Shown here: positions 35,313 through 44,709 of the stretch, piece by piece
Layout: every line of letters starts with the position of its first letter
Numbering within the stretch: position 1 is the stretch's first letter
NCBI GenBank assembly: GCA_963975425.1
Contig: CAXBGS010000008.1
Coordinates: 124,001 to 188,000 of the forward strand
DNA: 64,000 nt
Source: CAXBGS01 sp963975425
GTDB lineage: Bacteria > Planctomycetota > Planctomycetia > Pirellulales > Pirellulaceae
Direction: 5' to 3'
Notes under the pieces: generated by a model
Told to the model about the DNA's origin: nothing
What the model saw: the letters and a program-made list of their open reading frames with translations, nothing else
Database searches by the model: none
Made by a program: the position numbers and the translations under genes

Positions 35313-35349
35313 AGAGAACGCTTGCGATTGGGTGCCGACACACATTGCG

Positions 35350-36501
35350 CTAACAACATTCGTCGGGACCGCAACACGCATCGCCGAGAACGGTCATGCG
35401 ATAGTCCTTGCCTTTGGTCACTGAGGGCGGACGAGTCTCAAAGTCGCCGCTGCAATCGAATGGCTGAGCATTTTTGGGGTCGACCGGCACGCGCGGCTCG
35501 ATTCCGATGAAATGTTCTGCGTAGGGTGGTCGCGTTAACGCTTCGAATGTCTTGCGACAAACCGCGATTCGTTCGCCACGCCCGAACACGTGACCGTCAT
35601 CGTCGTGGACCGCACTAAAGGGGCCTCGATACATCACGGCCTCGTTGTGTTCCAAGCACGGATCGTCGCTACTTTTGTAAGCGATCACCGTTACCGATCG
35701 AAACTCGATCCCCTCGACGGTTTGCCAAGCTTCTTGCTGCCACACCGGGACTTCGATCCCGCGGAATCCGGCCTGCTGAAACGCCTGCAAGAATTCCCGT
35801 TCTTGAAATGCACCCGAAATGCAACCGCTCCAAAGTTTCGCATCGTTGCGCATGTGATCGGGAACCGTTTCATCGCTGACGATGTCGCTGATCACGGCCC
35901 GGCCACCAACCTTCAGAACCCGAAAGATTTCGCGGAACAGCTGTTCTTTCTCGGATGAATCGACAAGATTCAAGACACAGTTGCTTACCACAACGTCGAT
36001 CGATTCGTCGGCGATCATCGGCGAATGGCGGCGCATGTCCGACGTGAACGCCTCGAGCGACTGCAGCCCCGATTCATCCCGCACCGGATTGTCTTGCAAG
36101 TATTTATCGATGGCGTCGCGGTCGATCGCCAAGTCTTGAATCTTGCCTTTGCGAAATTCGATGTTGTCGTATCCGATGGCCTGCGCGACCTTGGGTTGGC
36201 TTTCACGCGCCAGTTGCAGCATCGCGTCGTTCATATCGACGCCGATCACTCGACCGGTTTCGCCGACGACCTGCGAGGCAATGAAACAAATTTTGCCACC
36301 GCCGCTGCCCAGATCCAAAACCGTCTCGCCCGCGCTGACATATTTCGACGGGTCCCCACAGCCGTAATCGCGATCGATCACTTCTTGCGGAATGATTTTC
36401 AGATAGCGAACGTCATAGTCGACCGGGCAGCACAGCGCGGGCTCTTGCTCGTTAGCCGCAGCCGCGTATCGCTGACGGACGGCGTTTTCGGTGTCTAACA
36501 T
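35350..36501 (-). CDS. arsM: Arsenite methyltransferase (ArsM family)
   Basis: A 383-residue SAM-dependent methyltransferase that adds methyl groups to arsenite. The first ~250 residues show the ArsM hallmarks YGCGDPS (46-52), the SAM loop VLDLGSGGGK (61-70), VVSNCVLNLV and a conserved Cys in WSGCISGAF. The C-terminal ~110 residues form the extra module found in arsenosugar-linked methyltransferases (EAVMYRGPFSAVHDDDGH, then the VCRKTF/ALTRPPYAE part), and the protein ends in CCGPDECC. It lies 35 bases downstream of arsS, same strand. Start ATG 36501 was chosen because the upstream extension covers the end of arsS and has no similarity. Confidence 0.88.
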   Translation of the reverse strand: MLDTENAVRQRYAAAANEQEPALCCPVDYDVRYLKIIPQEVIDRDYGCGDPSKYVSAGETVLDLGSGGGKICFIASQVVGETGRVIGVDMNDAMLQLARESQPKVAQAIGYDNIEFRKGKIQDLAIDRDAIDKYLQDNPVRDESGLQSLEAFTSDMRRHSPMIADESIDVVVSNCVLNLVDSSEKEQLFREIFRVLKVGGRAVISDIVSDETVPDHMRNDAKLWSGCISGAFQEREFLQAFQQAGFRGIEVPVWQQEAWQTVEGIEFRSVTVIAYKSSDDPCLEHNEAVMYRGPFSAVHDDDGHVFGRGERIAVCRKTFEALTRPPYAEHFIGIEPRVPVDPKNAQPFDCSGDFETRPPSVTKGKDYRMTVLGDACCGPDECC

Positions 36502-36536
36502 AAAGTTGAACGATCGATGGTCAAAGGAAACAGGAA

Positions 36537-37556
36537 TCAGGATGTCGGCGAAATCGCTCCGCCGCAACTGCTGCCGGCGCCGGCGGTACAACCATAGCAG
36601 TGATCGGCAACGGCGATGCGTTGATCGCAGAACTGCTGAAACGATTGAATGTCCCAAACCGACTGCGACGCGCCAGCACCGGCATGCATTTCCAGCATCT
36701 GGTTAAAATCACAATCGTAAATCGTGCCGTCCCAGCCGATCGAAAGCAGTGATCGGCACATGACTTTCTGCGCCGCGTCGGGATTGAAATGCTCGGCCAA
36801 CAGCCGCATGTAGTCATCCAGCTTGCCTTTCTTGAGCAAGAATCTGGCGTAGCGTTTGATCGGGATATTCGTGATCGTCAGCAGACGGTCGAACTTGACA
36901 CCGAACCGCGATTGAAGCTCTCGCTTGTAGTCTTGTTCAAGCTTGAATTGATCCGGCGGAAGGGACGGCCCCGTGGGATTAAAAACGAGATCAAGTCGCA
37001 AATCGGTGTCCTGCTGCCCGAACCCTAATTCGTTCAATCGATGCAGGGCATCGATGCTGCGTCCGAACACCCCTTTGCCGCGTTGACCATCGACGTTGTC
37101 TTCCAGATAGCAGGGCAGGGAAGCGACCACGTCAACCTGGTGCTCAGCTAGAAACGGACCGACCCATTCGTAACCGGGTTCCGAGAGAATCGTCAGGTTA
37201 CAGCGGTCGATGACACGCAACCCACGATCGCGAAACGTTTCGACCATCGATCGAAAGTTCGCGTTCATCTCTGGCGCACCGCCGGTCAGATCCACCGTCT
37301 GCAATCCGTCGCATTGATCCGATAATTCGACGACACGGCGAGCCGTCTTTTCGTCCATGTTTTCGCGAGTCTTTGTCGGCCCCGCTTCGACGTGGCAATG
37401 AGTACAAGTCTGATTGCACAGTTTGCCCAAATTGATCTGCAATTCCGTCAATTGATGACGCACCATCGGGGAAGCGTCCCGCGCGACACGTCGCCCAAAA
37501 GGCTCAATGATTCCGGTCGGTAAACCCGCGTCGATCACGGGCAGCAGTGAAGACAT
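36537..37556 (-). CDS. arsS: Arsenosugar biosynthesis radical SAM protein ArsS
   Basis: A 339-residue radical SAM enzyme thought to join the adenosyl group of SAM to dimethylated arsenic, the first step of arsenosugar and arsenolipid formation. The iron-sulfur motif is CNQTCTHC (C47, C51, C54), followed by HVEAGPTKTR typical of ArsS. Later hallmarks are DLTGGAPEMNA, NLTILSEPGYE, LDLVFNPTGPSLPP and the C-terminal DUF3641 part with CYGCTAGAGSSCGG. It is first in an operon with arsM. ATG 37556 (MSSLLPVID) was chosen because the upstream extension has no similarity. Confidence 0.92.
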   Translation of the reverse strand: MSSLLPVIDAGLPTGIIEPFGRRVARDASPMVRHQLTELQINLGKLCNQTCTHCHVEAGPTKTRENMDEKTARRVVELSDQCDGLQTVDLTGGAPEMNANFRSMVETFRDRGLRVIDRCNLTILSEPGYEWVGPFLAEHQVDVVASLPCYLEDNVDGQRGKGVFGRSIDALHRLNELGFGQQDTDLRLDLVFNPTGPSLPPDQFKLEQDYKRELQSRFGVKFDRLLTITNIPIKRYARFLLKKGKLDDYMRLLAEHFNPDAAQKVMCRSLLSIGWDGTIYDCDFNQMLEMHAGAGASQSVWDIQSFQQFCDQRIAVADHCYGCTAGAGSSCGGAISPTS

Positions 37557-37817
37557 ATAGCGATCGTGGTGAAATGAAACGGAATGCAGCGTCGCGGGGC
37601 TGTATTGTATCGGAACTCGCCGAGTTGTAAGTGGGATGCACGATTTCCGATAGAGTCCGCCAGGAAGATCTCGCACTAGGCTGTGTAGTGAGCACAACCT
37701 GCGCACTGCAAAATCCCTATCCGCACAATTCCCTATCCGCACGAGCATTGTCCGCAGGGTGAACCAAACGAGTCTGGATCGAGAAGCGATCAACGGACAA
37801 GCAACGCCAGCGTGATT

Positions 37818-38900
37818 CTAGGCAAACGCGCTGGCGACGGCTTCGTTGGTGATCTTTCCGTCAGCGATATTGATGGATTCTCTCAGCGGTCCTGCCGATT
37901 CGATTGCCGCTTGAGGTCCAAGATTGGCGAGTCGCATGACCCAAGGCAGGGTCGCGTTGCAAAGAGCGAACGTGCTGGTGCGCCCGACCGCTCCCGGCAT
38001 GTTCGAGACGCAGTAGTGCACGATACCGTCGATGATGTACGTCGGATCGCTATGCGTAGTGGGACGACTCGTTTCGATACAACCTCCTTGATCGACCGCG
38101 ACATCAATGATCACGCTGCCCGGCTTCATGATTCGCAAGTCTTCCTCGCGGACCAGTCGTGGCGCTTTCGCACCGGGGATCAAAACCGAACCGATCACCA
38201 AGTCCGCTCGCGTGAGTTGTTCCAGCACCATGTGCCGATCGCTGAAAAGACAATTCACGTTCGCCGGCATCACATCATCAAGGTACCTTAGTCGGTCCAG
38301 GTTCACATCAAGAATCGCCACATCCGCTCCGAATCCGGCTGCGATCTTTGCCGCGTTGGCGCCAACGACACCACCACCAAGGATCGTAATATGCGCCGGC
38401 GGAACACCGGGAACGCCTCCCAGCAAGATGCCCCGGCCCATCTGTGGTCGCTCGAGGTATTTCGCACCTTCCTGGATACTCATTCGACCGGCGACCTCAC
38501 TCATCGGGGTCAGCAGCGGCAATCGTCCGGACGAGTCTCGCAACGTTTCATACGCGGCACAGGTCGCGCCGCTCTGCAGCATGGCATCGGTCAACGTACG
38601 ACTGGCGGCGAAATGAAAATACGTAAACAGAGTTTGTCCAGATCGGATCAGGCCATATTCCTGCGACTGTGGCTCTTTGACCTTCACAATCAAATCGGCT
38701 TCACCGAACACGTCCTCTGCCGAAGGCATCATCTCAGCACCGGCACGCAAGTAATCATGATCGGGCAAGCCTGAACCAAGTCCCGCGCCGGCCTGAACGA
38801 TCACGCGGTGCCCCTTTTGCACCAGTTGCTCGACGCCCACCGGCAACATGGCGACGCGATACTCGTCCGTTTTCACTTCCGTGGGAACACCAATGATCAT
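37818..38900 (-). CDS. ald: Alanine dehydrogenase
   Basis: A 360-residue NAD-dependent alanine dehydrogenase that interconverts alanine and pyruvate plus ammonia. It starts MIIGVPTEVKTDEYRVAM, has the pyruvate-site lysine in VKVKEPQ (near 74) and histidine in FTYFHFA (near 95), the Rossmann loop ILGGGVVGANAA (near 172), and VDQGGCIETSRPTTHSDPTY at 262-280 region. Length and motifs are normal. It stands alone, 112 bases downstream of the acyltransferase gene on the same strand, so it could be co-transcribed with it, but nothing shows a common role. Confidence 0.96.
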   Translation of the reverse strand: MIIGVPTEVKTDEYRVAMLPVGVEQLVQKGHRVIVQAGAGLGSGLPDHDYLRAGAEMMPSAEDVFGEADLIVKVKEPQSQEYGLIRSGQTLFTYFHFAASRTLTDAMLQSGATCAAYETLRDSSGRLPLLTPMSEVAGRMSIQEGAKYLERPQMGRGILLGGVPGVPPAHITILGGGVVGANAAKIAAGFGADVAILDVNLDRLRYLDDVMPANVNCLFSDRHMVLEQLTRADLVIGSVLIPGAKAPRLVREEDLRIMKPGSVIIDVAVDQGGCIETSRPTTHSDPTYIIDGIVHYCVSNMPGAVGRTSTFALCNATLPWVMRLANLGPQAAIESAGPLRESINIADGKITNEAVASAFA

Positions 38901-39012
38901 CTTTATCGCTTTCCGTCGTTATGCATTGATCAGGATTTACGTATTGATAGTGGACATCACTTGATAGGGGACATCACGTTCCGCAGCAGAAATCACCTCG
39001 GCCGCGGCCAGA

Positions 39013-40233
39013 TCAATCCGATGCAATTCTTGGCGATTCGGTAGCTAATTGATCAATCATGCTTTGCAACCGATCACCGACAAGCTGCATCAATGGATCC
39101 GCTTGGCCACGGGGCGCCTTCTGCGGCGGAACCTTGATCGCGTCGTCACATTCTATCACCGCGTGAAGTGGCATACTGACGTCAGCCTTTCCGAACAATG
39201 ATTCCTGAATGCGTTGAATTGTTTCGACGATACGACTTTCGGTCACGGTTTCGGGTTGCAAATAACTGTCCGGATACGACAACAGTTCCTGAGCCAAATC
39301 GGCGGCAACAACATCATCACGCAGTCTGCCTTTTTCCGCATCGGTAAGTTCTGAAGCGAAATAGCGTGCCGCGGCATGAGCGCGGATGGCGCGAACGCGG
39401 TCTCGGACATCGCTAGAATCGGTTGCCGCCAAACCGTTTCGTTCTTCGGTCCGGTTGAGCAACAATTCGATGAGTTGATCTCGCCGGCACCTCAAGTCAC
39501 CCGACTCGCTGCGTCCGCTGTATTCCACTTCTTTCAACGCCAGCAATGCTTCGACCAACCGCACCAGCCGCTCACGCAACGGCGGCGTCGGGCTGGATCG
39601 AAATCCGAGCCGCTGTTCAATCACATCTAGTTGCGTCGCGGCCCAAGACGAGACATCGCCGCGGCATAGATACTTGATCGCACAGGGATGCACGACGACA
39701 TCACCGTCCTGATATTTTGCACGACGACGTGCAGCAGAACGCGCCATGAACATGACGCCGTCAAGCATCGGCTTTAATACATCGTTGGTTCGATTGGTTG
39801 TGCCTTCGGGAAACACCACCAGCGGCCTTTCGGCAGACGACAAAATATTGATCGCGTGTTCCAGTGCTGCGCGATCGGTGCCCTCGCGAAAAATACTAAA
39901 CGCCCCCATTCGCCTTAACGCAAACGAGTCGAACCATCCGTTGTTGAATAGATGCCACGACGCCATCGCGTACAAGTGCACGCCGATATGACGGGCTGGC
40001 CATCCCATCACCAACGGATCCGCATAGCGACAATGGTTCGGTGCCAGCAGGATTCCGTCACCTCGATCAACCGAGTCTTGCAAACGATCCAGGTGTCGGC
40101 ATTCATAGCTGACCACACCTTCGGATGACTTGAGGTACCAATCGACGACGCGAAATCGTTGAATGAATGACGGCCACAGGTTGCCTCGATACGGAGGCAC
40201 CGCTCGATAAGGGCGCTCAAAAACAACGGTCAT
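39013..40233 (-). CDS. PlsC-type 1-acylglycerol-phosphate acyltransferase family protein
   Basis: A 406-residue protein whose first ~230 residues form an acyltransferase domain with the HX4D motif NHCRYAD (H67, D72) and the phosphate-binding VFPEGTTNRTND (near 139-150). Such enzymes add acyl chains to lysophosphatidic acid or related acceptors at the membrane. The C-terminal ~170 residues are helical and not part of the core fold; family members in planctomycetes share this extension. It follows the kinase gene by 21 bases on the same strand. Acceptor specificity cannot be told. Confidence 0.85.
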   Translation of the reverse strand: MTVVFERPYRAVPPYRGNLWPSFIQRFRVVDWYLKSSEGVVSYECRHLDRLQDSVDRGDGILLAPNHCRYADPLVMGWPARHIGVHLYAMASWHLFNNGWFDSFALRRMGAFSIFREGTDRAALEHAINILSSAERPLVVFPEGTTNRTNDVLKPMLDGVMFMARSAARRRAKYQDGDVVVHPCAIKYLCRGDVSSWAATQLDVIEQRLGFRSSPTPPLRERLVRLVEALLALKEVEYSGRSESGDLRCRRDQLIELLLNRTEERNGLAATDSSDVRDRVRAIRAHAAARYFASELTDAEKGRLRDDVVAADLAQELLSYPDSYLQPETVTESRIVETIQRIQESLFGKADVSMPLHAVIECDDAIKVPPQKAPRGQADPLMQLVGDRLQSMIDQLATESPRIASD

Positions 40234-40254
40234 CTGGCAGGCTCTACGCTTCCG

Positions 40255-41895
40255 TTACGATGTGGCTCTTGCCAAGAAAAATCCGATCGCGACTGCGACC
40301 ACAAAAAGCGCCACGAGCAATGCACCAATCAGCATCTTATCCAGCGGTGCTTGGTCACCCGGCTTGGCCATTCGCTTGCGTCCAGACGCGAGAGACTTGC
40401 CGCTGCCGGATCGGACACGTGAACGCGAATCAAGACTGATGTCGCTGGACATTTCAATGTCCGAACCGTGCACATCCGAATTCAATGACGAGGTCGAACC
40501 ACTGACCGGCTTTCCGCGGGGGCGTTCCAGGTCGATCCGAGAACTGCTGTTTGCCGCGCCGCGGTAACCCGATTCCAACTGCAAGTCTAAAAAACTGCCG
40601 TCCATCAAATCCACTTTGGGCCGAACGTCGACCAGTCGACCACTGTCGCCCGCGGAAAGACCTTCGCCACGAATCAACTTGGACCGACTGCTGGCCAGTG
40701 TGTCATCTTGCTTGTTGGTGACCGTATCGGTCGTCGATGTTGAACCACCGTCGCCGCCATAGGTGATCGCCGATTCGGCGTCGCTGGGGCCAGAGGATCC
40801 TCGGTTGGTCGACGATCCACCGCCGGCTAATTGCCCCACCGCGACCGTTTTGCCCGAGGGTACGGAATTTAAAAACGATTCCAGTGCATCACTGACATCC
40901 TTGGCCGTTGCGTATCGATACTTGGGATCCTTTTGCATCAACTTGACACAGATCCCCTCCAACTCACCGGGGCAATCGCTGCGGATGTCGCGAAGCGCTT
41001 TGGGCATCTCGGTCTGATGTTTGGCAATTCGTTGGGCCAGCGTCCCGTCGGCAAACGGTGGTTTCCCGCTGATCAAGTAGTAAAGCGTGCACCCCAAACC
41101 GTACAAATCAGCACGATGGTCGACGCCATGACTATCAAGAGCCTGTTCAGGCGCCAAATAATCGGCCGTTCCCAAAACATTTTCGTTGTTGGCGACCGTC
41201 AACGAAGCGTCGTCACCGGCGGACATCAACGCCAAGCCCATGTCCAACAAACGCACGACGCCATTTTGATCGATCAACAGATTGGCCGGTTTGACGTCGC
41301 GGTGGATGACTCCGCCGGCGTGAGCATGTTGTAATCCGCTGGCGGCTTGCCGAATCAATTCGGCCGCGTATGCAAAATCTAAGGGCCCGTCGCGTTTGAC
41401 CAACTGCTGCAGATCAAGTCCGTCGACGTATTCCATCACGATGTAATGGACGTCACCCTCGTTGTCGATGTCGTACGCCACGACGATGTTGGGGTGGTTC
41501 AGCGACGCGATCGCTTTTGCTTCGAGCTTGAATCGGGCCAAGTAGGACGCATCTTTGACTCGCGATCGCGGCAGCACCTTGATGGCCCGTTTGTGATGCA
41601 GACCCGTGTGTTCGGCCAGATACACGCTGCTCATCCCGCCGGTGCCGATGTGCCCGAGCAATTTATACTTGCCCAGAAAGAAGCCCTTGTACTTACCGAC
41701 AAGCAATTTTTCGGTGTGCCAAGGTGTCAGCAGTTCTTGCTTTTCGAACACGCGAGCAAGCCGCTTGACGTCCGACGGCAGATTGCCGCCGCATTTCTCG
41801 CGGACCTTAGCCTCCAGTCGCTTCAACTTTTCCGAATCGACCAAGCCACTCTTGGCGACGAATTCGAAAAACGCTTTGGAAGTGATCTGCGTCAT
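40255..41895 (-). CDS. Membrane-anchored Ser/Thr protein kinase
   Basis: A 546-residue PknB-like kinase. A short N-terminal helical region (1-60) is followed by the kinase domain (about 65-335): glycine loop GTGGMSSVY, ATP lysine in HKRAIKVL, catalytic HRDVKPANLL, and YLAPEQ. The magnesium motif is DMG rather than DFG, which is common in planctomycete kinases. A low-complexity Ser/Gly/Asp-rich linker (about 350-510) leads to a single C-terminal membrane helix (IGALLVALFVVAVAIGFFLA). So the kinase domain faces the cytoplasm. ATG 41895 was chosen over a codon 48 bases upstream, whose extension lacks similarity. Targets are unknown; an FHA protein is encoded elsewhere in the window. Confidence 0.92.
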   Translation of the reverse strand: MTQITSKAFFEFVAKSGLVDSEKLKRLEAKVREKCGGNLPSDVKRLARVFEKQELLTPWHTEKLLVGKYKGFFLGKYKLLGHIGTGGMSSVYLAEHTGLHHKRAIKVLPRSRVKDASYLARFKLEAKAIASLNHPNIVVAYDIDNEGDVHYIVMEYVDGLDLQQLVKRDGPLDFAYAAELIRQAASGLQHAHAGGVIHRDVKPANLLIDQNGVVRLLDMGLALMSAGDDASLTVANNENVLGTADYLAPEQALDSHGVDHRADLYGLGCTLYYLISGKPPFADGTLAQRIAKHQTEMPKALRDIRSDCPGELEGICVKLMQKDPKYRYATAKDVSDALESFLNSVPSGKTVAVGQLAGGGSSTNRGSSGPSDAESAITYGGDGGSTSTTDTVTNKQDDTLASSRSKLIRGEGLSAGDSGRLVDVRPKVDLMDGSFLDLQLESGYRGAANSSSRIDLERPRGKPVSGSTSSLNSDVHGSDIEMSSDISLDSRSRVRSGSGKSLASGRKRMAKPGDQAPLDKMLIGALLVALFVVAVAIGFFLARATS

Positions 41896-42050
41896 GGACA
41901 GTCGACCAAGATCCCATCTTTGTGGTGTTGCGATGACGAGCAACAGAATAGCAACTTAACCGCGGATCGTTAAGTTCTGCCGCTCTTGCTAACTTAGTCT
42001 TGCCGGCGTCCGGCCGCGACCATTTTCTATTCCCCAACGCAAATCTGTCC

Positions 42051-42824
42051 GTGACAGCGTCCATAAAACCCGAACGATCGTCCGCCGAAAGCCCTGACGC
42101 CGGTAATTCCACACTGGGGCTGATGGCCAAGTATTGGACGCCCGGCAAGGTAAAAACCCGCCTGGGAGCCTCCGTCGGCGCTGAAGTCGCTGCCTGTCTG
42201 CATCGGCAATTCGTGATGCACCTGTGCGACCGTTTGGCGCACGCGCCCGGGATTCGCGAACTCGTCGTGGCACCTGCGTCGGCCGTCGATTGCATGGCCG
42301 ACGAACTTACCGGTGGTTGGCGGTTTGTGGCTCAAAACGACGGAGACCTCGGTGATCGCATGCGAACCTGGTTCGCCACCAAACTGGCCGAGCCCGCGTG
42401 CGAGAAAGCGGTTTTGATCGGAGCGGACTGTCCAAACTTGAAGCCGCAGGATATTCGCACCGCGTTTGACCGGCTCGACCGCGACGACATCGTGCTGGGA
42501 CCGGCCAACGACGGCGGCTATTACCTGATCGGTCTGCATGCCCGTCATCGGGAACAACATGAGGACTTGTTCACGCATATCCCGTGGAGCAGTGAAGACG
42601 TTCTCGAGATCACGCAAAATCGGGCACAAGCCGCCGACCTGACGCTATCGCTGTTGCCGATGATGACGGACGTCGACGAACTGAGTGATCTGCAACAGCT
42701 TTGCGAAACCCTGGCCCTCACACGCCATTCGGATCCCGGTGACGGCGAGCTTGCCGATCAGATCCACCGCCTGGTGCCGGTCCACCGTCTGGTGCCGGCC
42801 GCCGATCGAGGCCCCCGGTCATGA
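42051..42824 (+). CDS. TIGR04282/DUF2064 glycosyltransferase, arsenosugar-associated type
   Basis: A protein of about 257 residues of the TIGR04282 (DUF2064) family of GT-A-like transferases, often found with arsS and arsM and thought to attach a sugar group in arsenosugar synthesis. Visible are MAKYWTPGKVKTRLG near the start, the nucleotide site VLIGADCPNL and the LGPANDGGYYLIG block, then IPWSSEDVLE. The start is uncertain: GTG 42051 is used, but TTG 42000 in the same frame is also possible, and neither has a clear ribosome site. The gene overlaps the ThiO-like gene by 4 bases. The arsS-arsM operon lies about 4.5 kb to the left on the other strand. Confidence 0.78.
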   Translation: MTASIKPERSSAESPDAGNSTLGLMAKYWTPGKVKTRLGASVGAEVAACLHRQFVMHLCDRLAHAPGIRELVVAPASAVDCMADELTGGWRFVAQNDGDLGDRMRTWFATKLAEPACEKAVLIGADCPNLKPQDIRTAFDRLDRDDIVLGPANDGGYYLIGLHARHREQHEDLFTHIPWSSEDVLEITQNRAQAADLTLSLLPMMTDVDELSDLQQLCETLALTRHSDPGDGELADQIHRLVPVHRLVPAADRGPRS

Positions 42825-43984
42825 AACCACAAAACGTGATCATCATCGGTGGCGGCGTGATCGGACTCAGCTTGACGTGGGAACTCTCGCGGCGCGGCGT
42901 GCAGGTGACGTTGCTAGACAAAGCCGATTTCGGGCAAGCCACCTCTTGGGCCGCCGCCGGAATCCTGCCGCCAGCGAATCGGCACACCGCGACGGACCCA
43001 ATGGACCAGCTAAGAGGTCTCAGCCACGAACTGTTTCCGATGTGGTGTCAACAGTTGCAAGAGGTCACCGGCATCGACTGTGGGCTTCGTCACTGCGGCG
43101 GCTGGTACTTGGCCGAAACCGCCGGTGAGCAAGCCGCCATGATTGGCATGACCCAGTACTGGCAAGAATTGCAAATCGAATGCGAGCCGATCGAACTGCG
43201 TCACGTTCCCGCGCGTGAACCACTGCTGACCGATTGGTGCCAAACCTCCAATCAACACAAGGCGGCATGGTGGGCACCGGACGAGTACCAGCTGCGCACC
43301 CCACGATTCCTGCAAGCATTGGTTAGCGCCTGCCGAGCGGCCGGAGCTGATTTGCGGGAGCACCAGAATGTCACCAAGATTCGCTTACACAACGATTCGG
43401 CCGGCATCCAAGACGATGGGCAAGTCAATGGGCAAGTCGGCGTGCAGGTCGATGGGCGATGGATCGATACCGAAGCGATAGTGGTTTGCGGCGGTGCGTG
43501 GACCGGACTGTTGGATCCACAACTGCGATTGCAAAACAGCATTGTGCCGATCCGTGGCCAGATCCTGCTGCTGAAAACCGATCAACCGCACTTGAACACG
43601 GTCGTCAACGTCGGCAATCGATACCTGATCGGACGCGACGACGGACACGTATTGGTCGGGTCCTGCGAAGAAGAAGTCGGGTTCCGAAAGGGTACATCCG
43701 ATGCGATGCTGAGGAGTCTCCGGCAATTCGCCGACCGCATCGGTCCGGCATTACGCGGCGCCGAAACCGTGACCGCGTGGTTCGGTTTTCGGCCAATGAC
43801 GTTTGACGGATTTCCGATGATCGGCCGAGTGCCTGGGCAAGACCATGTCTATGTTGCCGCCGGCCATTATCGCAGTGGCGTGCATTTGGCACCGGCGACC
43901 GCCGTCACACTTGCGGACACTTTGCTGGGGTCGGCACCGGAAGTCGACCTGACACCCTTTCGAGTTGGTAAGCAACAAACATGA
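42821..43984 (+). CDS. FAD-dependent oxidoreductase, glycine oxidase (ThiO)-like
   Basis: A 387-residue flavoprotein of the DAO family. The FAD-binding loop is IIIGGGVIGLSLTWELSRRG at the N-terminus (shown as GGGVIG), followed by the ATSWAAAGILPP block typical of ThiO/SoxA relatives, and the C-terminal GHYRSGVHLAPATA. The best guess is a ThiO-like oxidase that makes dehydroglycine for the thiazole of thiamin, but no thiamin genes are nearby, so another amine substrate is possible. It overlaps both neighbours by 4 bases (ATGA), so the three-gene run is a tight operon. Start ATG is well supported by the fold. Confidence 0.82.
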   Translation: MKPQNVIIIGGGVIGLSLTWELSRRGVQVTLLDKADFGQATSWAAAGILPPANRHTATDPMDQLRGLSHELFPMWCQQLQEVTGIDCGLRHCGGWYLAETAGEQAAMIGMTQYWQELQIECEPIELRHVPAREPLLTDWCQTSNQHKAAWWAPDEYQLRTPRFLQALVSACRAAGADLREHQNVTKIRLHNDSAGIQDDGQVNGQVGVQVDGRWIDTEAIVVCGGAWTGLLDPQLRLQNSIVPIRGQILLLKTDQPHLNTVVNVGNRYLIGRDDGHVLVGSCEEEVGFRKGTSDAMLRSLRQFADRIGPALRGAETVTAWFGFRPMTFDGFPMIGRVPGQDHVYVAAGHYRSGVHLAPATAVTLADTLLGSAPEVDLTPFRVGKQQT

Positions 43985-44694
43985 CCGAGACGATTGACGA
44001 TTCACTGACACTTGATCCGCCAGGTTCCATCGCGGTCGTCGGCGCCGGACCGCTGGGCATCGAAGCGGCACTGTATGGGCGTTTTTTGGGCTACGACGTG
44101 ACGCTGATCGAATCCGATGCCGTCGGTCACTCGCTTGCCTCCTATCGTGATCAGCCACTGCCGATGCTGCCCGATCGTTGCTTGTCATCGCTCGCACTAT
44201 CAGCGCTGCAGGCCCAGAACCCCGATGGACCGCCGATCACGTTGCCTGTCACCGTTGCGCAGTGGATTGATCAGGTGCTCATTGCACTAACCGAAACCGA
44301 TCTGCTGCGCGGTCGATTGCGCTGCCCGTTCCGCGTCACTTCGGTTGCACACGTAACGGTGGATCAAGACGCCGATGAACAAGTCGCTCATCCGCTAGAG
44401 ATCGACGCAGAGGAATCCGACGAAGAGGTGCCGCCGGATTTTGTACTTAGCCTGGCCGGACTCGACGGGCAGTCGGACGAATTGGTGGTCGAATCAGTCA
44501 TTCAGGCAACCGGTGCGGAAGTGCAGCTGCCGTGTGAATTTCCCGTCCCGTGTGACTATCTGTTCCGGATCGGTGAAACCAGCAGCGGCAACATGGAACA
44601 AGACCTCAGGACCGGACTGCAACAGATCGCAAAGATCTATGCCGTGCTGGGTGGCCGAGCGACGCTGGACCTGTATCGTCCCCAACGAACCTAA
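43981..44694 (+). CDS. Rossmann-fold FAD/NAD-binding protein, function unknown
   Basis: A 237-residue protein opening with a dinucleotide-binding motif, IAVVGAGPLGIEAAL, and a following acidic strand end (VTLIESD), as in the N-terminal part of flavin monooxygenase-like or pyridine-redox proteins. It then diverges: about residues 120-150 are very acidic, and there is no second Rossmann motif. The end has FRIGETSSGNMEQDL, resembling the GD/GET turn that closes an FAD site. It is shorter than complete monooxygenases, so it may be a reduced form. It is coupled to the ThiO-like gene and may be its partner (inference). Confidence 0.7.
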   Translation: MTETIDDSLTLDPPGSIAVVGAGPLGIEAALYGRFLGYDVTLIESDAVGHSLASYRDQPLPMLPDRCLSSLALSALQAQNPDGPPITLPVTVAQWIDQVLIALTETDLLRGRLRCPFRVTSVAHVTVDQDADEQVAHPLEIDAEESDEEVPPDFVLSLAGLDGQSDELVVESVIQATGAEVQLPCEFPVPCDYLFRIGETSSGNMEQDLRTGLQQIAKIYAVLGGRATLDLYRPQRT

Positions 44695-44709
44695 CGTCGA
44701 TCGCCCGCG

